Part shown: positions 8,234-16,081 of the stretch, piece after piece | Layout of the letters: every line of letters starts with the position of its first letter | How positions within the stretch are numbered: the first letter of the stretch is position 1 | Origin: Variovorax beijingensis | GTDB taxonomy: Bacteria; Pseudomonadota; Gammaproteobacteria; Burkholderiales; Burkholderiaceae_C | DNA length: 64,000 bases | NCBI RefSeq assembly: GCF_007828835.1 | Contig: NZ_VIVL01000003.1 | Coordinates: 248,001-312,000, forward strand | Reading direction: 5' to 3' | The notes under the pieces: model-generated | Told to the model about the DNA's origin: nothing | Seen by the model: the letters and a program-made list of their open reading frames with translations, nothing else | Database searches by the model: none | Position numbers and translations under genes: made by a program

Positions 8234-9265
8234 ATGCTGACCAACGAACTTGTCGAAGCCCTGCTCACGCCCATCGGCGAGGCCTCGCCATGCGGCGACG
8301 ATCTGGAGTACGACGCGGCCTTCACCGCGCTCACCACCGCAGCGCAGGGCAAGCCCGAGCAGCAGTTCGGCGACACCGTCATCCCGGCGGTGGAGCCGGA
8401 GTGGCGCGAGGTGGCCGAACAGTCCGACGCGATCCTGCGCCGCAGCAAGGACGTGCGCGCCGCCGTGCTGCTGCTGCGCGCCTCCACGCGGCTGCAGGGG
8501 CTTGCCGGTTTCGTTGCCGGGCTCGAACTGCTCACCCGCCTGCTCGACACCTTCTGGGACGGCATACATCCAAAGCTCGATGCCGAGGACGACAACGATC
8601 CCACCATGCGCCTGAACGCGCTCGCGCCGCTCGGCGACGAGACGATGGTGCTGCGCGACCTGTACGACGCGCAGGTGGGCGTGGCGCCGGGCGTGGGCGC
8701 GATCCGCGTGCGCGACATCGCGGTGGCCAACAACGCGTTGAATGCGGTGGGCGGCGAAGCCACCTATTCGCCGGCACAGATCCAGGGCGGCCTCGAAGCG
8801 CTCCATGCCGAGCGGCCCGAGCTGATCCAGGCCGCCATCGGCGTGCCCGGGCGGGTCGAGAAGCTGCAGGCCCTGCTGGTGGAGCGCACCGGCCGCTCGG
8901 ACGCGATCGACCTTTCCCCACTGCGCGCCATCGGCCGCATGCTGCAGAAGGCCTGCAGCGCTGCCATCGGTGCGCCCGAAGATGCGGGCACCGCTGAAGA
9001 AGCGCAAGGCGATGCGCCGCAGGCCGGCGGCACGCCGCGGCCCGCTGCCGCGCGCGGCGAGATCCAGAGCCGGCAGGACGCATTGCAGATGCTGGACCGC
9101 GTGATCCGCTTTCTCGAACAGACCGAGCCCGGCAATCCCGCGCCGCTCCTGATCGAGCGCGCCAAGAAGCTCATCGGCGTGAGCTTCCTCGAAATCATGG
9201 CCAACCTCGCACCCGGCGCGCTGGACACGATCGAGACCGTGACCGGCAAGCGCCCGTCCGAGTAG
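8234..9265 (+). CDS. tssA: TssA, T6SS baseplate/sheath assembly protein
   Basis: The 343-residue protein has the ImpA N-terminal domain (PIGEASPCGDDLEYDAAFTA at 12-31; WDGIHPKLDAEDDNDPTMRLNAL, the conserved TssA core, at about 112-134). A variable middle part is followed by a short C-terminal domain (SFLEIMANLAPGALDTIE) of the type that forms ring assemblies. TssA recruits baseplate and sheath components. It begins the + strand structural run tssA-tssB-tssC-hcp and is divergent from tssJ. Confidence 0.93.
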   Translation: MLTNELVEALLTPIGEASPCGDDLEYDAAFTALTTAAQGKPEQQFGDTVIPAVEPEWREVAEQSDAILRRSKDVRAAVLLLRASTRLQGLAGFVAGLELLTRLLDTFWDGIHPKLDAEDDNDPTMRLNALAPLGDETMVLRDLYDAQVGVAPGVGAIRVRDIAVANNALNAVGGEATYSPAQIQGGLEALHAERPELIQAAIGVPGRVEKLQALLVERTGRSDAIDLSPLRAIGRMLQKACSAAIGAPEDAGTAEEAQGDAPQAGGTPRPAAARGEIQSRQDALQMLDRVIRFLEQTEPGNPAPLLIERAKKLIGVSFLEIMANLAPGALDTIETVTGKRPSE

Positions 9266-9337
9266 CCGCCCTTTCCGTTCCCCTTTTTTTTTCCTGTTGA
9301 TCGAACCGCCCCATCTACCCCCGCAAGGAGCATCGCC

Positions 9338-9856
9338 ATGGCCAAGAGCAGTCAGAAATTCATCGCCCGCAACCGGGCGCCACGCGTGCAGATCGAATAC
9401 GACGTGGAACTCTACGGCGCCGAGAAGAAGATCCAGCTGCCCTTCGTGATGGGCGTGCTGGCCGATCTGTCGGGCAAGCCGGCCGATCCGCTCGCACCCG
9501 TGGCCGACCGCAAGTTCCTCGAGTTCGACGTGGACAACTTCGACTCGCGCATGAAGGCCATGAAGCCGCGCGCCGCCTTCGCGGTGGAAAACTCGCTGAC
9601 CGGCGAGGGCGAACTCAAGGTCGAGCTCACCTTCGAGAACATGGAAGATTTCTCGCCCGCCGCCGTGGCCAGGAAGGTCGGCGCGCTCAACAAGCTGCTC
9701 GAGGCGCGCACCCAGCTGTCGAACCTCGTGACCTACATGGACGGCAAGAACGGCGCCGAGGAACTGCTGGCCAAGGTGCTCGAGGACCCGGCCCTGCTGC
9801 AGTCGCTGGCGGCCACCGCCAAGCCCGACGACGAAGCGGCCAAGCCGGCCGCCTGA
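9338..9856 (+). CDS. tssB: TssB, small subunit of the contractile sheath
   Basis: This 172-residue protein is a typical VipA/TssB: it begins MAKSSQKFIARNRAPRVQI and continues with VELYGAEKKIQLPFVMGVLADLSG. It forms a heterodimer with TssC that polymerises into the cytoplasmic sheath, and ClpV recycles that sheath after contraction. The ribosome site GCAAGGAGC lies at good spacing before 9338. A 72-base gap separates it from tssA. Confidence 0.96.
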   Translation: MAKSSQKFIARNRAPRVQIEYDVELYGAEKKIQLPFVMGVLADLSGKPADPLAPVADRKFLEFDVDNFDSRMKAMKPRAAFAVENSLTGEGELKVELTFENMEDFSPAAVARKVGALNKLLEARTQLSNLVTYMDGKNGAEELLAKVLEDPALLQSLAATAKPDDEAAKPAA

Positions 9857-9896
9857 TCCCCACCACCCGACACACCGGACCCCGAGGAGAACCACC

Positions 9897-11390
9897 ATGG
9901 CCGAAGCACTCGAGCAGAGCGCACTCAAGGATGTCGCCTATGCAGGCAGCGATTTTTCGTCGCTCCTGCAGAAGGAATTCAAGCCGCGCAGCGACGAGGC
10001 CAAGAGCGCCGTCGAAGCCGCGGTGCTCACGCTCGCGCAGCAGGCGCTGAGCAACAGCACCGTCATCGGCAAGGACGTGACCAAGTCGATCCAGTCGATG
10101 ATCGCCGCGATCGACGCCAAGCTGACCGACCAGGTCAACAAGATCATCCACCACCCCGACTACCAGAAGCTCGAGAGTGCGTGGCGCGGCCTGCACTACA
10201 TGGTGAACAACACCGAGACCGACGAGCACCTGAAGATCCGGGTGATGGACATCTCGAAGACCGACCTCGCCAAGAGCCTCAAGAAGTTCAAGGGCGCGGC
10301 CTGGGACCAGAGCCCGATGTTCAAGAAGATCTACGAGCAGGAGTACGGCCAGTTCGGCGGCGAGCCCTTCGGCGCGCTGGTGGGCGACTACCACTTCGAC
10401 CAGAGCCCGCCCGACATCGAACTGCTCGGCGAGATGTCCAAGATCGCGGCCTCGGCGCATGCGCCCTTCATCACCGGCGCGAGCCCCAACCTCATGCAGA
10501 TGGAATCGTGGCAGGAGCTCGCCAACCCGCGCGACCTGACCAAGATCTTTCTCACGCCCGAGTACGCCGGCTGGCGCTCGCTGCGCGACTCCGACGACGC
10601 CAAGTACCTGGGCCTGTGCATGCCGCGATTCCTGGCGCGCACGCCCTATGGCGCCAACACCAATCCGGTGGAGGAGTTCGACTTCGAGGAAGACACCGCC
10701 GGTGCCGACCACAGCAAGTACGCCTGGGCCAACGCAGCCTATGCGATGGCCACCAACATCAACCGCTCCTACAAGCTCTACGGCTGGGGTTCGCGCATCC
10801 GCGGCATCGAGTCGGGCGGCGCGGTGGAGAACCTGCCGCTGCACACTTTCCCGAGCGATGACGGCGGCGTGGACCAGAAGTGCCCGACCGAGATCGCCAT
10901 CAGCGACCGGCGCGAGGCGGAACTGTCGAAGGCCGGCCTGCTCTCGCTGATCCACCGCAAGAACTCCGACTTCGCGGCCTTCATCGGTGCGCAGTCGCTG
11001 CACAAGCCGGCCGAGTACGACGACCCGGATGCCACGGCCAACGCCAACCTGGCGGCCCGCCTGCCCTACCTCTTTGCCTGCAACCGCTTCGCGCACTACC
11101 TGAAGTGCATCGTGCGCGACAAGGTCGGCAGCTTCAAGGAGCGCGACGACATGCAGCGCTGGCTCAACAAATGGATCATGAACTACGTGGACGGCGACCC
11201 CGTCAACTCCTCCGAAGAGACCAAGGCCAGGAAGCCCCTGGCCGCGGCCGAGGTGGTGGTGGAAGAGGTCGAGGGCAACCCCGGCTACTACACCTCCAAG
11301 TTCTTCCTGCGCCCGCACTACCAGCTCGAAGGCCTCACGGTGTCGCTGCGGCTGGTGTCCAAGCTGCCTTCGGCCAAGGGCGGCAAGTAA
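9897..11390 (+). CDS. tssC: TssC, large subunit of the contractile sheath
   Basis: The 497-residue protein matches VipB/TssC over its full length. Signatures include YQKLESAWRGLHYMV, GEMSKIAASAHAPFI, MPRFLARTPYG, and a C-terminus ending in YQLEGLTVSLRLVSKLPS. It pairs with TssB in the sheath. A GAGGAG ribosome site precedes the ATG. It is separated from hcp by 143 bases, more than the other gaps here, so hcp may also have its own promoter. Confidence 0.97.
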   Translation: MAEALEQSALKDVAYAGSDFSSLLQKEFKPRSDEAKSAVEAAVLTLAQQALSNSTVIGKDVTKSIQSMIAAIDAKLTDQVNKIIHHPDYQKLESAWRGLHYMVNNTETDEHLKIRVMDISKTDLAKSLKKFKGAAWDQSPMFKKIYEQEYGQFGGEPFGALVGDYHFDQSPPDIELLGEMSKIAASAHAPFITGASPNLMQMESWQELANPRDLTKIFLTPEYAGWRSLRDSDDAKYLGLCMPRFLARTPYGANTNPVEEFDFEEDTAGADHSKYAWANAAYAMATNINRSYKLYGWGSRIRGIESGGAVENLPLHTFPSDDGGVDQKCPTEIAISDRREAELSKAGLLSLIHRKNSDFAAFIGAQSLHKPAEYDDPDATANANLAARLPYLFACNRFAHYLKCIVRDKVGSFKERDDMQRWLNKWIMNYVDGDPVNSSEETKARKPLAAAEVVVEEVEGNPGYYTSKFFLRPHYQLEGLTVSLRLVSKLPSAKGGK

Positions 11391-11533
11391 CGGGCGGCAT
11401 ATGCCGTAGGTGGGCCTTTGAAAACGGGGCCCATTGCTCGTTCTCTCCATAGCTCCCGGGCACCACCGCCGACCAGGCACCGCACGGAAGCCCTTTTTTT
11501 CTCTGACTCGCACACAACTGAAAGGTAAGCATC
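11391..11533 (+). promoter_or_regulatory. tssC-hcp intergenic region with a small hairpin
   Basis: The 143-base gap contains a six-base-pair hairpin (TGGGCC at 11411-11416 with GGCCCA at 11428-11433) and a T-rich tract near 11492-11499. The hairpin is not directly followed by the T tract, so it is not a convincing terminator. The layout is compatible with a separate strong hcp promoter or an mRNA processing site. An AAAGG ribosome site lies just before the hcp start. Confidence 0.35.
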
Positions 11534-12016
11534 ATGGCTGCAGACATGTTTTTGAAGCTCGAGGGCGTCGACGGTGAATCCAAGGACGATTCGCACAAGA
11601 AGGAAATCGACGTTCTTTCCTGGAGCTGGGGTGCCAGCCAGTCCGGCACCGGCCACGTCGGCGGCGGCTCGGGCGCAGGCAAGGTGAGCGTGCAGGACCT
11701 CTCGGTCACCAAGTACGTGGATGCCTCCTCGCACCTGCTGCTGCTCGACTGCTGCAACGGCCAGCACATCAAGAAGGGCACGCTGGTGGTCCGCAAGGCC
11801 GGCGCCACACCGCTCGAGTACATCAAGCTCACGATGGAAGACATCATCGTCAGCAACATCCACACCGGCGGCAGCGGCGGCGAAGACCGCCTGACCGAGA
11901 CCATCACGCTGAACTTCTCGAAGTTCAAGTACGAGTACACGCCGCAGAAGGCCGATGGTTCCGGCGACGGCACCAAGGAAACCGGCTGGGACATCGCCGC
12001 CAACAAGAAGGTCTGA
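11534..12016 (+). CDS. hcp: Hcp (TssD), T6SS inner tube protein
   Basis: A 160-residue Hcp with the family opening MAADMFLKLEGVDGESKDD and the segments KKEIDVLSWSWG and SVTKYVDASSHLLLL. Hcp hexamers stack to form the tube that is fired through the TssB-TssC sheath, and they can carry small effectors in the lumen. The two downstream genes encode cell-wall hydrolase-like proteins, which suits Hcp-linked cargo. It is the conventional Hcp of the cluster; a more divergent one is at 40637-41194. Confidence 0.97.
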   Translation: MAADMFLKLEGVDGESKDDSHKKEIDVLSWSWGASQSGTGHVGGGSGAGKVSVQDLSVTKYVDASSHLLLLDCCNGQHIKKGTLVVRKAGATPLEYIKLTMEDIIVSNIHTGGSGGEDRLTETITLNFSKFKYEYTPQKADGSGDGTKETGWDIAANKKV

Positions 12017-12083
12017 GGCGCCTTGCGCCACGGCCGCCCGGCGGACGGCGGCCGCCCCTTGACCTTCCAGCCGGAGAGACGCG

Positions 12084-12644
12084 ATGGCCACACTCAACAC
12101 CACGGTCCTTCAGTGGGCCAGCGCACAGCTGGGCAAGCAGATCGGCGCGGGCGAATGCTGGGACCTGGCCAACTCGGCCCTGGGCCACGCCGGCGCCGGC
12201 ACCTCGTCGGATTTCGGCCCGATGGGCGACGACGACGATTACATCTGGGGCGACGAGGTCGCGCTCAAGGATGCGCTGCCCGGCGACATCCTCCAGTACC
12301 GCGACTACGAGATGACGACGACCACCACCACCGACGTCACCTTTGCCGATGGCTCGGGCTGGACCGACAGCCCCTATGTGACCGTCGGCCATCCGCACCA
12401 CACCTCGATCCTTTCCAAGAACCCGGGCACCGGCGCCATCACGGTGCTGGAGCAGAACCACAAGGGCAACAAGGAGCCCGTGCGCTCGAGCACGATCCGC
12501 TGGAAGGGCAGCTCGACCTCCACCACCACCCGCAAGCCGATGAAGCGGCAGGACAACGGAAAGACGGAGTCGGCGCTCGTGGTGGTCACGGTGGACGTGA
12601 CGGTGAGCGGAAAACTCAAGGCCTATCGGCCGAAGAAGCCTTGA
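12084..12644 (+). CDS. Putative NlpC/P60- or CHAP-like cysteine amidase, candidate T6SS effector
   Basis: This 186-residue protein has no signal peptide. GECWDLANSAL places a candidate catalytic cysteine at residue 25 at the start of a helix, LPGDIL (65-70) resembles the PGDI turn of CHAP and NlpC/P60 domains, and HPHHTSIL (103-110) offers the catalytic histidine (H106), followed by EQN (123-125). This order is that of papain-fold peptidoglycan amidases. Its place right after hcp suggests export through the T6SS tube. The threonine-rich stretch TTTTTTD (79-84) is unusual. No lipoprotein or periplasmic immunity gene is adjacent. The family call is by motif only. Confidence 0.6.
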   Translation: MATLNTTVLQWASAQLGKQIGAGECWDLANSALGHAGAGTSSDFGPMGDDDDYIWGDEVALKDALPGDILQYRDYEMTTTTTTDVTFADGSGWTDSPYVTVGHPHHTSILSKNPGTGAITVLEQNHKGNKEPVRSSTIRWKGSSTSTTTRKPMKRQDNGKTESALVVVTVDVTVSGKLKAYRPKKP

Positions 12645-12671
12645 CACCTGCCAACGAACAGGAGTTCGAGC

Positions 12672-13208
12672 ATGAGCAGCAAGTGGAACGACAATGACTA
12701 TCACCCGTATGCGGATGAGTACTACCCGCTGAGTAAGCACTATGGTGGCCCGGGGGCTGCCGGCCTGATGAAGAAGACCGGAATCAAGGGGCTGATCGTC
12801 CACATCACCGACGGCAACAGCCTGCTCAGCTCCCTTAAGACCACCTGGGAGAACCGCGCGGCCTCGGCCCACTTCGCGGTAGACAAGGGCGGCACGATCG
12901 CGCAGTACATTCCGTTGTCGCAGCGCTCCTGGGCTGTCGATGGCTGGAAGGTGGACAACATCTGGTACAGCGTGGAGAACGTCGCGGTGCACGGCGAGAC
13001 GCTCACCGACATGCAGATCCGGATGAACGGCTACCTGCTCGCGTGGCTCAACGGGGAATACGGCGTACCGCTGAAGCTCGCGACCACGCCGGACGACAGC
13101 GGCCTCTCGTATCACGCGATGTTCACCAAGTCGAAGCCCTGCCCCGGCAAGCCGGTCATCGCGCAGTTGCAGGACATCGTGGACGCCGCCGTGGGATTGA
13201 ACGGCTAG
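12672..13208 (+). CDS. N-acetylmuramoyl-L-alanine amidase (amidase_2/PGRP type), candidate T6SS effector
   Basis: The 178-residue protein has the zinc amidase pattern of T7 lysozyme and AmpD: LIVHITDG (H44), SAHFAVDKGGTIAQYIPL (66-82), and YHAMFTKSKPCPG (H148, C157), giving a His-His-Cys metal site. This family cuts the bond between N-acetylmuramic acid and L-alanine of peptidoglycan. It has no signal peptide, so export by the T6SS or a cytoplasmic recycling role are both possible. Its place behind hcp and the cysteine-amidase gene favours export. A good ribosome site (AACAGGAG) precedes it. It converges on pppA. Confidence 0.8.
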   Translation: MSSKWNDNDYHPYADEYYPLSKHYGGPGAAGLMKKTGIKGLIVHITDGNSLLSSLKTTWENRAASAHFAVDKGGTIAQYIPLSQRSWAVDGWKVDNIWYSVENVAVHGETLTDMQIRMNGYLLAWLNGEYGVPLKLATTPDDSGLSYHAMFTKSKPCPGKPVIAQLQDIVDAAVGLNG

Positions 13209-13234
13209 GTCCCCGCGGGTCCGGCCCCAATTGG

Positions 13235-14074
13235 TCAATCCGGCAGTTTGCCGGGCGCCGCCGAAGGTTCTTCGATCGACGCCGGCATCGTCTCTTCCTC
13301 GGCCGCCGGCATCAGGCGCGTGGCGTCGTCGACGTCATCGGGAATCACCCACAGCGTGAGCGCCGTGTAGTTGTCGTGGCCCGGCTTGGCGCGCGCCTTG
13401 ATCTGCGCGTCGAGCTGCTCGGTCCACTGGCTGGGCGTGCGCGAGGCGTGCAGCGTGTCGACCAGGCACTCGTCGCCCAGCGGCTCCCACACGCCGTCGC
13501 TGCACAGGAGCAGCACGTCGCCCGGCATCAGGCGCATGCGGTCGGACACCGTGATGTCGGGCGCTTCCTCCACCGAGCCGAGCGCCGAGAGCAGCATGTT
13601 GCGCTGCGGATGCAGGCGCGCACCTTCCTCGTCGAGCATGCCGCCGGCCACCATCTGCTGCACCAGGCTGTGGTCGGTGGTGCGCGCCACGATGGCGCCG
13701 CCGCGGAACAGGTAGGCGCGGCTGTCGCCGCTGTGCACCCAGGCCAGCGCCTGGCTCTCCAGGTCGATGGCCGCGAAGACCACCGTGGAGCGCATGCCGG
13801 CGAGCTTGCCGCCTTCGGCCTGCCGCGCCACCACGTCGCGGTTGGCCTGCTCGACCAGCGTGCGCAAGGTGAATTCGTCCAGCCCCGGCGCCGCCGAGAA
13901 GCCGCCCAGCACGCTGCTGCGCGCCGTTGCCGCCGCCACGTCGCCGCCGCCATGGCCGCCCGCGCCGTCGGCCACCAGGCAGGCGACGTAGCGCTCGTCG
14001 TGCCAGTGGCCATGGACGTCTTCGTTGTAGTTGCGGCCGCCCTGCCGGGACAGCGTGACGATTTCGATTTCCAA
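13235..14074 (-). CDS. pppA: PppA-type PP2C serine/threonine phosphatase
   Basis: This 279-residue protein is a PP2C phosphatase. Metal-site motifs are NYNEDVHG (residues 15-22), LVADGAGGHGGGD (33-45; D36 and G37), SGDSRAYLF, CSDGVWE and GHDNYTALTL. In T6SS clusters PppA removes phosphates that PpkA puts on the FHA protein, which switches assembly off. The only start that fits is the TTG at 14074, with GAGG nine bases upstream; there is no ATG or GTG in a suitable place. It is the last gene of the long - strand run and lies directly downstream of the FHA gene. Confidence 0.92.
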   Translation of the reverse strand: MEIEIVTLSRQGGRNYNEDVHGHWHDERYVACLVADGAGGHGGGDVAAATARSSVLGGFSAAPGLDEFTLRTLVEQANRDVVARQAEGGKLAGMRSTVVFAAIDLESQALAWVHSGDSRAYLFRGGAIVARTTDHSLVQQMVAGGMLDEEGARLHPQRNMLLSALGSVEEAPDITVSDRMRLMPGDVLLLCSDGVWEPLGDECLVDTLHASRTPSQWTEQLDAQIKARAKPGHDNYTALTLWVIPDDVDDATRLMPAAEEETMPASIEEPSAAPGKLPD

Positions 14075-14130
14075 GCGGGGTGCCTCGCGTTTGCTGGTGC
14101 TGTTGTACTTGTGCCTGAGGGAGCTGTTCT

Positions 14131-15786
14131 TCAGGTGTCCGACTTGAGGCGCGCCATCTGCTCTTCGTAGGCCTCGAGGAAGGCCTTGCCGAAGAGGTTG
14201 TGGAAATCGTCTTCCGCCTCGCTCGCGATGCCGCCGTAGAGCGCGACGAACTGGTCCCAGAGCTTGGCCTTGCGGTTGGCGCTGAAGAGCGTGTCGAGCG
14301 CCGACTTCGCGCTGATCTTCTTCTCGAGCTCCTCGGGCTCGAAGCGCGCAATGACATGGGCCAGCGCCGCGCGCATGCCCACCATCACGCCGAACTGGTG
14401 CGCGCGCAGGTCGTTGAAGGCGTCGCGCATCGCGGCCTCCGGCGGCATGAAGCCGCGCACGCCGGGCCCCAGCAGGTGGGCCAGCGCGACCTCGACGGTC
14501 GGCGAGAACTTGAGCGGGTTGTTGGCCTGCGCCGCGATCATCGTGACCTCGGCGCGCACCTCGCGCTTGAATTCCTGGCGCGTGAGCAGGAGCTGCAGCG
14601 TGCCCTCGGTGGCGCTGCGCAGGATGGAGCCGATGCGCTCCATGAGGCCCGGCGTGAGCATCTCGGGCGGCTGGTGCGTGCTGGCGAGGCCGCGCAGGAA
14701 GGCGGCGAGCAGTTCGTCGTCGGAGGCGGTGCGCGGGGCCGCGGCGGGTGCCCGCTGGATGGGTGGCGGTGGCGGTGGCGGCGGCGGCTCGAACGGGCGG
14801 CTGGCGACCTCGGGGCCGCTGATGCGTATCGGCTGGCCCGTGATGTCGTCGAAGCGCGGCGGCGCTTCCGCCGGCGCGGCGGCCGGTGCCGGCGTGATCG
14901 CCTTCGGCGGCGTGAAGCCGAACTGGTCGATCGGCAGGTGGTCGGAACGGGGCGTCGGCGTGGCCGGCGCCGCGCTCTGCAACGCGGCCAGCGGATCGGC
15001 GGAAGAAGCCGTGTTCGGCTGCAGCAGCGGGTCGGCCAGCGGCGACAGCGCGAGCGGATCGCCGCCGATGCCGCCGCCACCGCCCATGCCGCCGAAGAGC
15101 TCGTCGATGCCCGAGGCCTTGCCATGCGCGGGCGGCGCACCGAGGTCGGAGAAATCGTCGAGCGCACCGAGGCCCGCGGCCGGCGCGGAGGATGGCGTGG
15201 GCCCGAGCAGGTTGGCGAACGGATCGACCTGTGCGGCCTGCGCGTTGCGCGAGCCGCTTTCCATCGGGTCGGGAAAGAGCAGCGGATCCGCGCTTGCTGG
15301 CGCGGCCGCCCTGGCACCCGGCGCACGGGCCGCGGCAGGCGCGGCCGCGGCCGGCGATCCGAGCCCCGCAAGCAGGTCGGCAAAGGGATCGTCGCTGGTG
15401 CTCGCGGCCACAGCGGCGCCGGTCGGCGCCGACATGATGGTGTTGGGAATCGCCAGCGACGGCGGCGGCGCCGCGGCCGTCATGCGCACGCTGAGTTCGA
15501 AGCTGCCGACGACCAGCCGCGTGCCATCGGTGAGCGGGGCCTCCTTGCCCGAGCCCAGCGGCACGCCGTTGCACTGCATCGGATTGCTGCCGCGGTCGAT
15601 GACGAAGTACTGGCCGTCGCGGCACAGCACCTGGGCGTGCACGCGCGAGACCGTGCGGTCGGGATCGACGAGCACCAGCGTGTTGGTGTCGGCGCGTCCG
15701 ATGGTGCCCCCGTTGGGCCCGAAATCGGCAGCGATGGGCTGCCCCGCCGGAGCGCCTTGCCGGGTGATGACAGCGATATGGATCAT
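14131..15786 (-). CDS. tagH: T6SS-associated FHA domain protein (TagH/Fha)
   Basis: The 551-residue protein has an N-terminal FHA domain (about 25-95; GTIGRADTN, VSRVHAQV and FVIDRGS carry the phosphothreonine-binding residues). A long Ala/Pro-rich linker with a poly-proline run (about 340-350) follows, and then the conserved C-terminal T6SS-FHA domain (about 370-550: FLRGLA, MERIGSILRSATEGTLQLL, WDQFVALYGGI). Fha is phosphorylated by PpkA and promotes T6SS assembly. It is followed by pppA on the same strand. Confidence 0.93.
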   Translation of the reverse strand: MIHIAVITRQGAPAGQPIAADFGPNGGTIGRADTNTLVLVDPDRTVSRVHAQVLCRDGQYFVIDRGSNPMQCNGVPLGSGKEAPLTDGTRLVVGSFELSVRMTAAAPPPSLAIPNTIMSAPTGAAVAASTSDDPFADLLAGLGSPAAAAPAAARAPGARAAAPASADPLLFPDPMESGSRNAQAAQVDPFANLLGPTPSSAPAAGLGALDDFSDLGAPPAHGKASGIDELFGGMGGGGGIGGDPLALSPLADPLLQPNTASSADPLAALQSAAPATPTPRSDHLPIDQFGFTPPKAITPAPAAAPAEAPPRFDDITGQPIRISGPEVASRPFEPPPPPPPPPIQRAPAAAPRTASDDELLAAFLRGLASTHQPPEMLTPGLMERIGSILRSATEGTLQLLLTRQEFKREVRAEVTMIAAQANNPLKFSPTVEVALAHLLGPGVRGFMPPEAAMRDAFNDLRAHQFGVMVGMRAALAHVIARFEPEELEKKISAKSALDTLFSANRKAKLWDQFVALYGGIASEAEDDFHNLFGKAFLEAYEEQMARLKSDT

Positions 15787-15899
15787 GAATCTGCCCCCGG
15801 GGCTCTATGCCCTTCTACGCCCGAACACAGCCCGCGCACGCACGGGCGAAAAAACTCAGAAGGAGTATTCATTCCGTGGAGCGGGTTGGCAATCTCGCC

Positions 15900-16067
15900 T
15901 TAAGAGGTATGCCATTGCAGCCAGGCGGCGACGGCGGTGAAGATCAACGCGATGAGGAGCCAGGTGCGGGTGGCGGGGTCGCGCACCGAACCGCCTCTCG
16001 CGCAGCGCAGCCCCGCCGCGAACAGGAATGCCGCAGCCAGCGCGGCGAGGATGTATTTCGCAGCCAT
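15900..16067 (-). CDS. Small two-helix membrane protein, unknown
   Basis: A 55-residue protein made almost entirely of two predicted membrane helices (about 5-22 and 38-54), separated by a short charged loop (RGGSVRDPATR). The start at 16067 has an AAGGA ribosome site. It lies 14 bases downstream of the TIGR02270 gene on the same strand, so it is probably co-transcribed with it. I do not recognise the family. A membrane anchor or small immunity protein is possible, but nothing in the sequence decides this. Confidence 0.6.
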   Translation of the reverse strand: MAAKYILAALAAAFLFAAGLRCARGGSVRDPATRTWLLIALIFTAVAAWLQWHTS

Positions 16068-16081
16068 CGGCGATCCTTCAT

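Noticed and set aside
11411..11433. Hairpin after tssC as a transcription terminator
   Set aside because: The stem has only six base pairs and the T tract is about 60 bases away.
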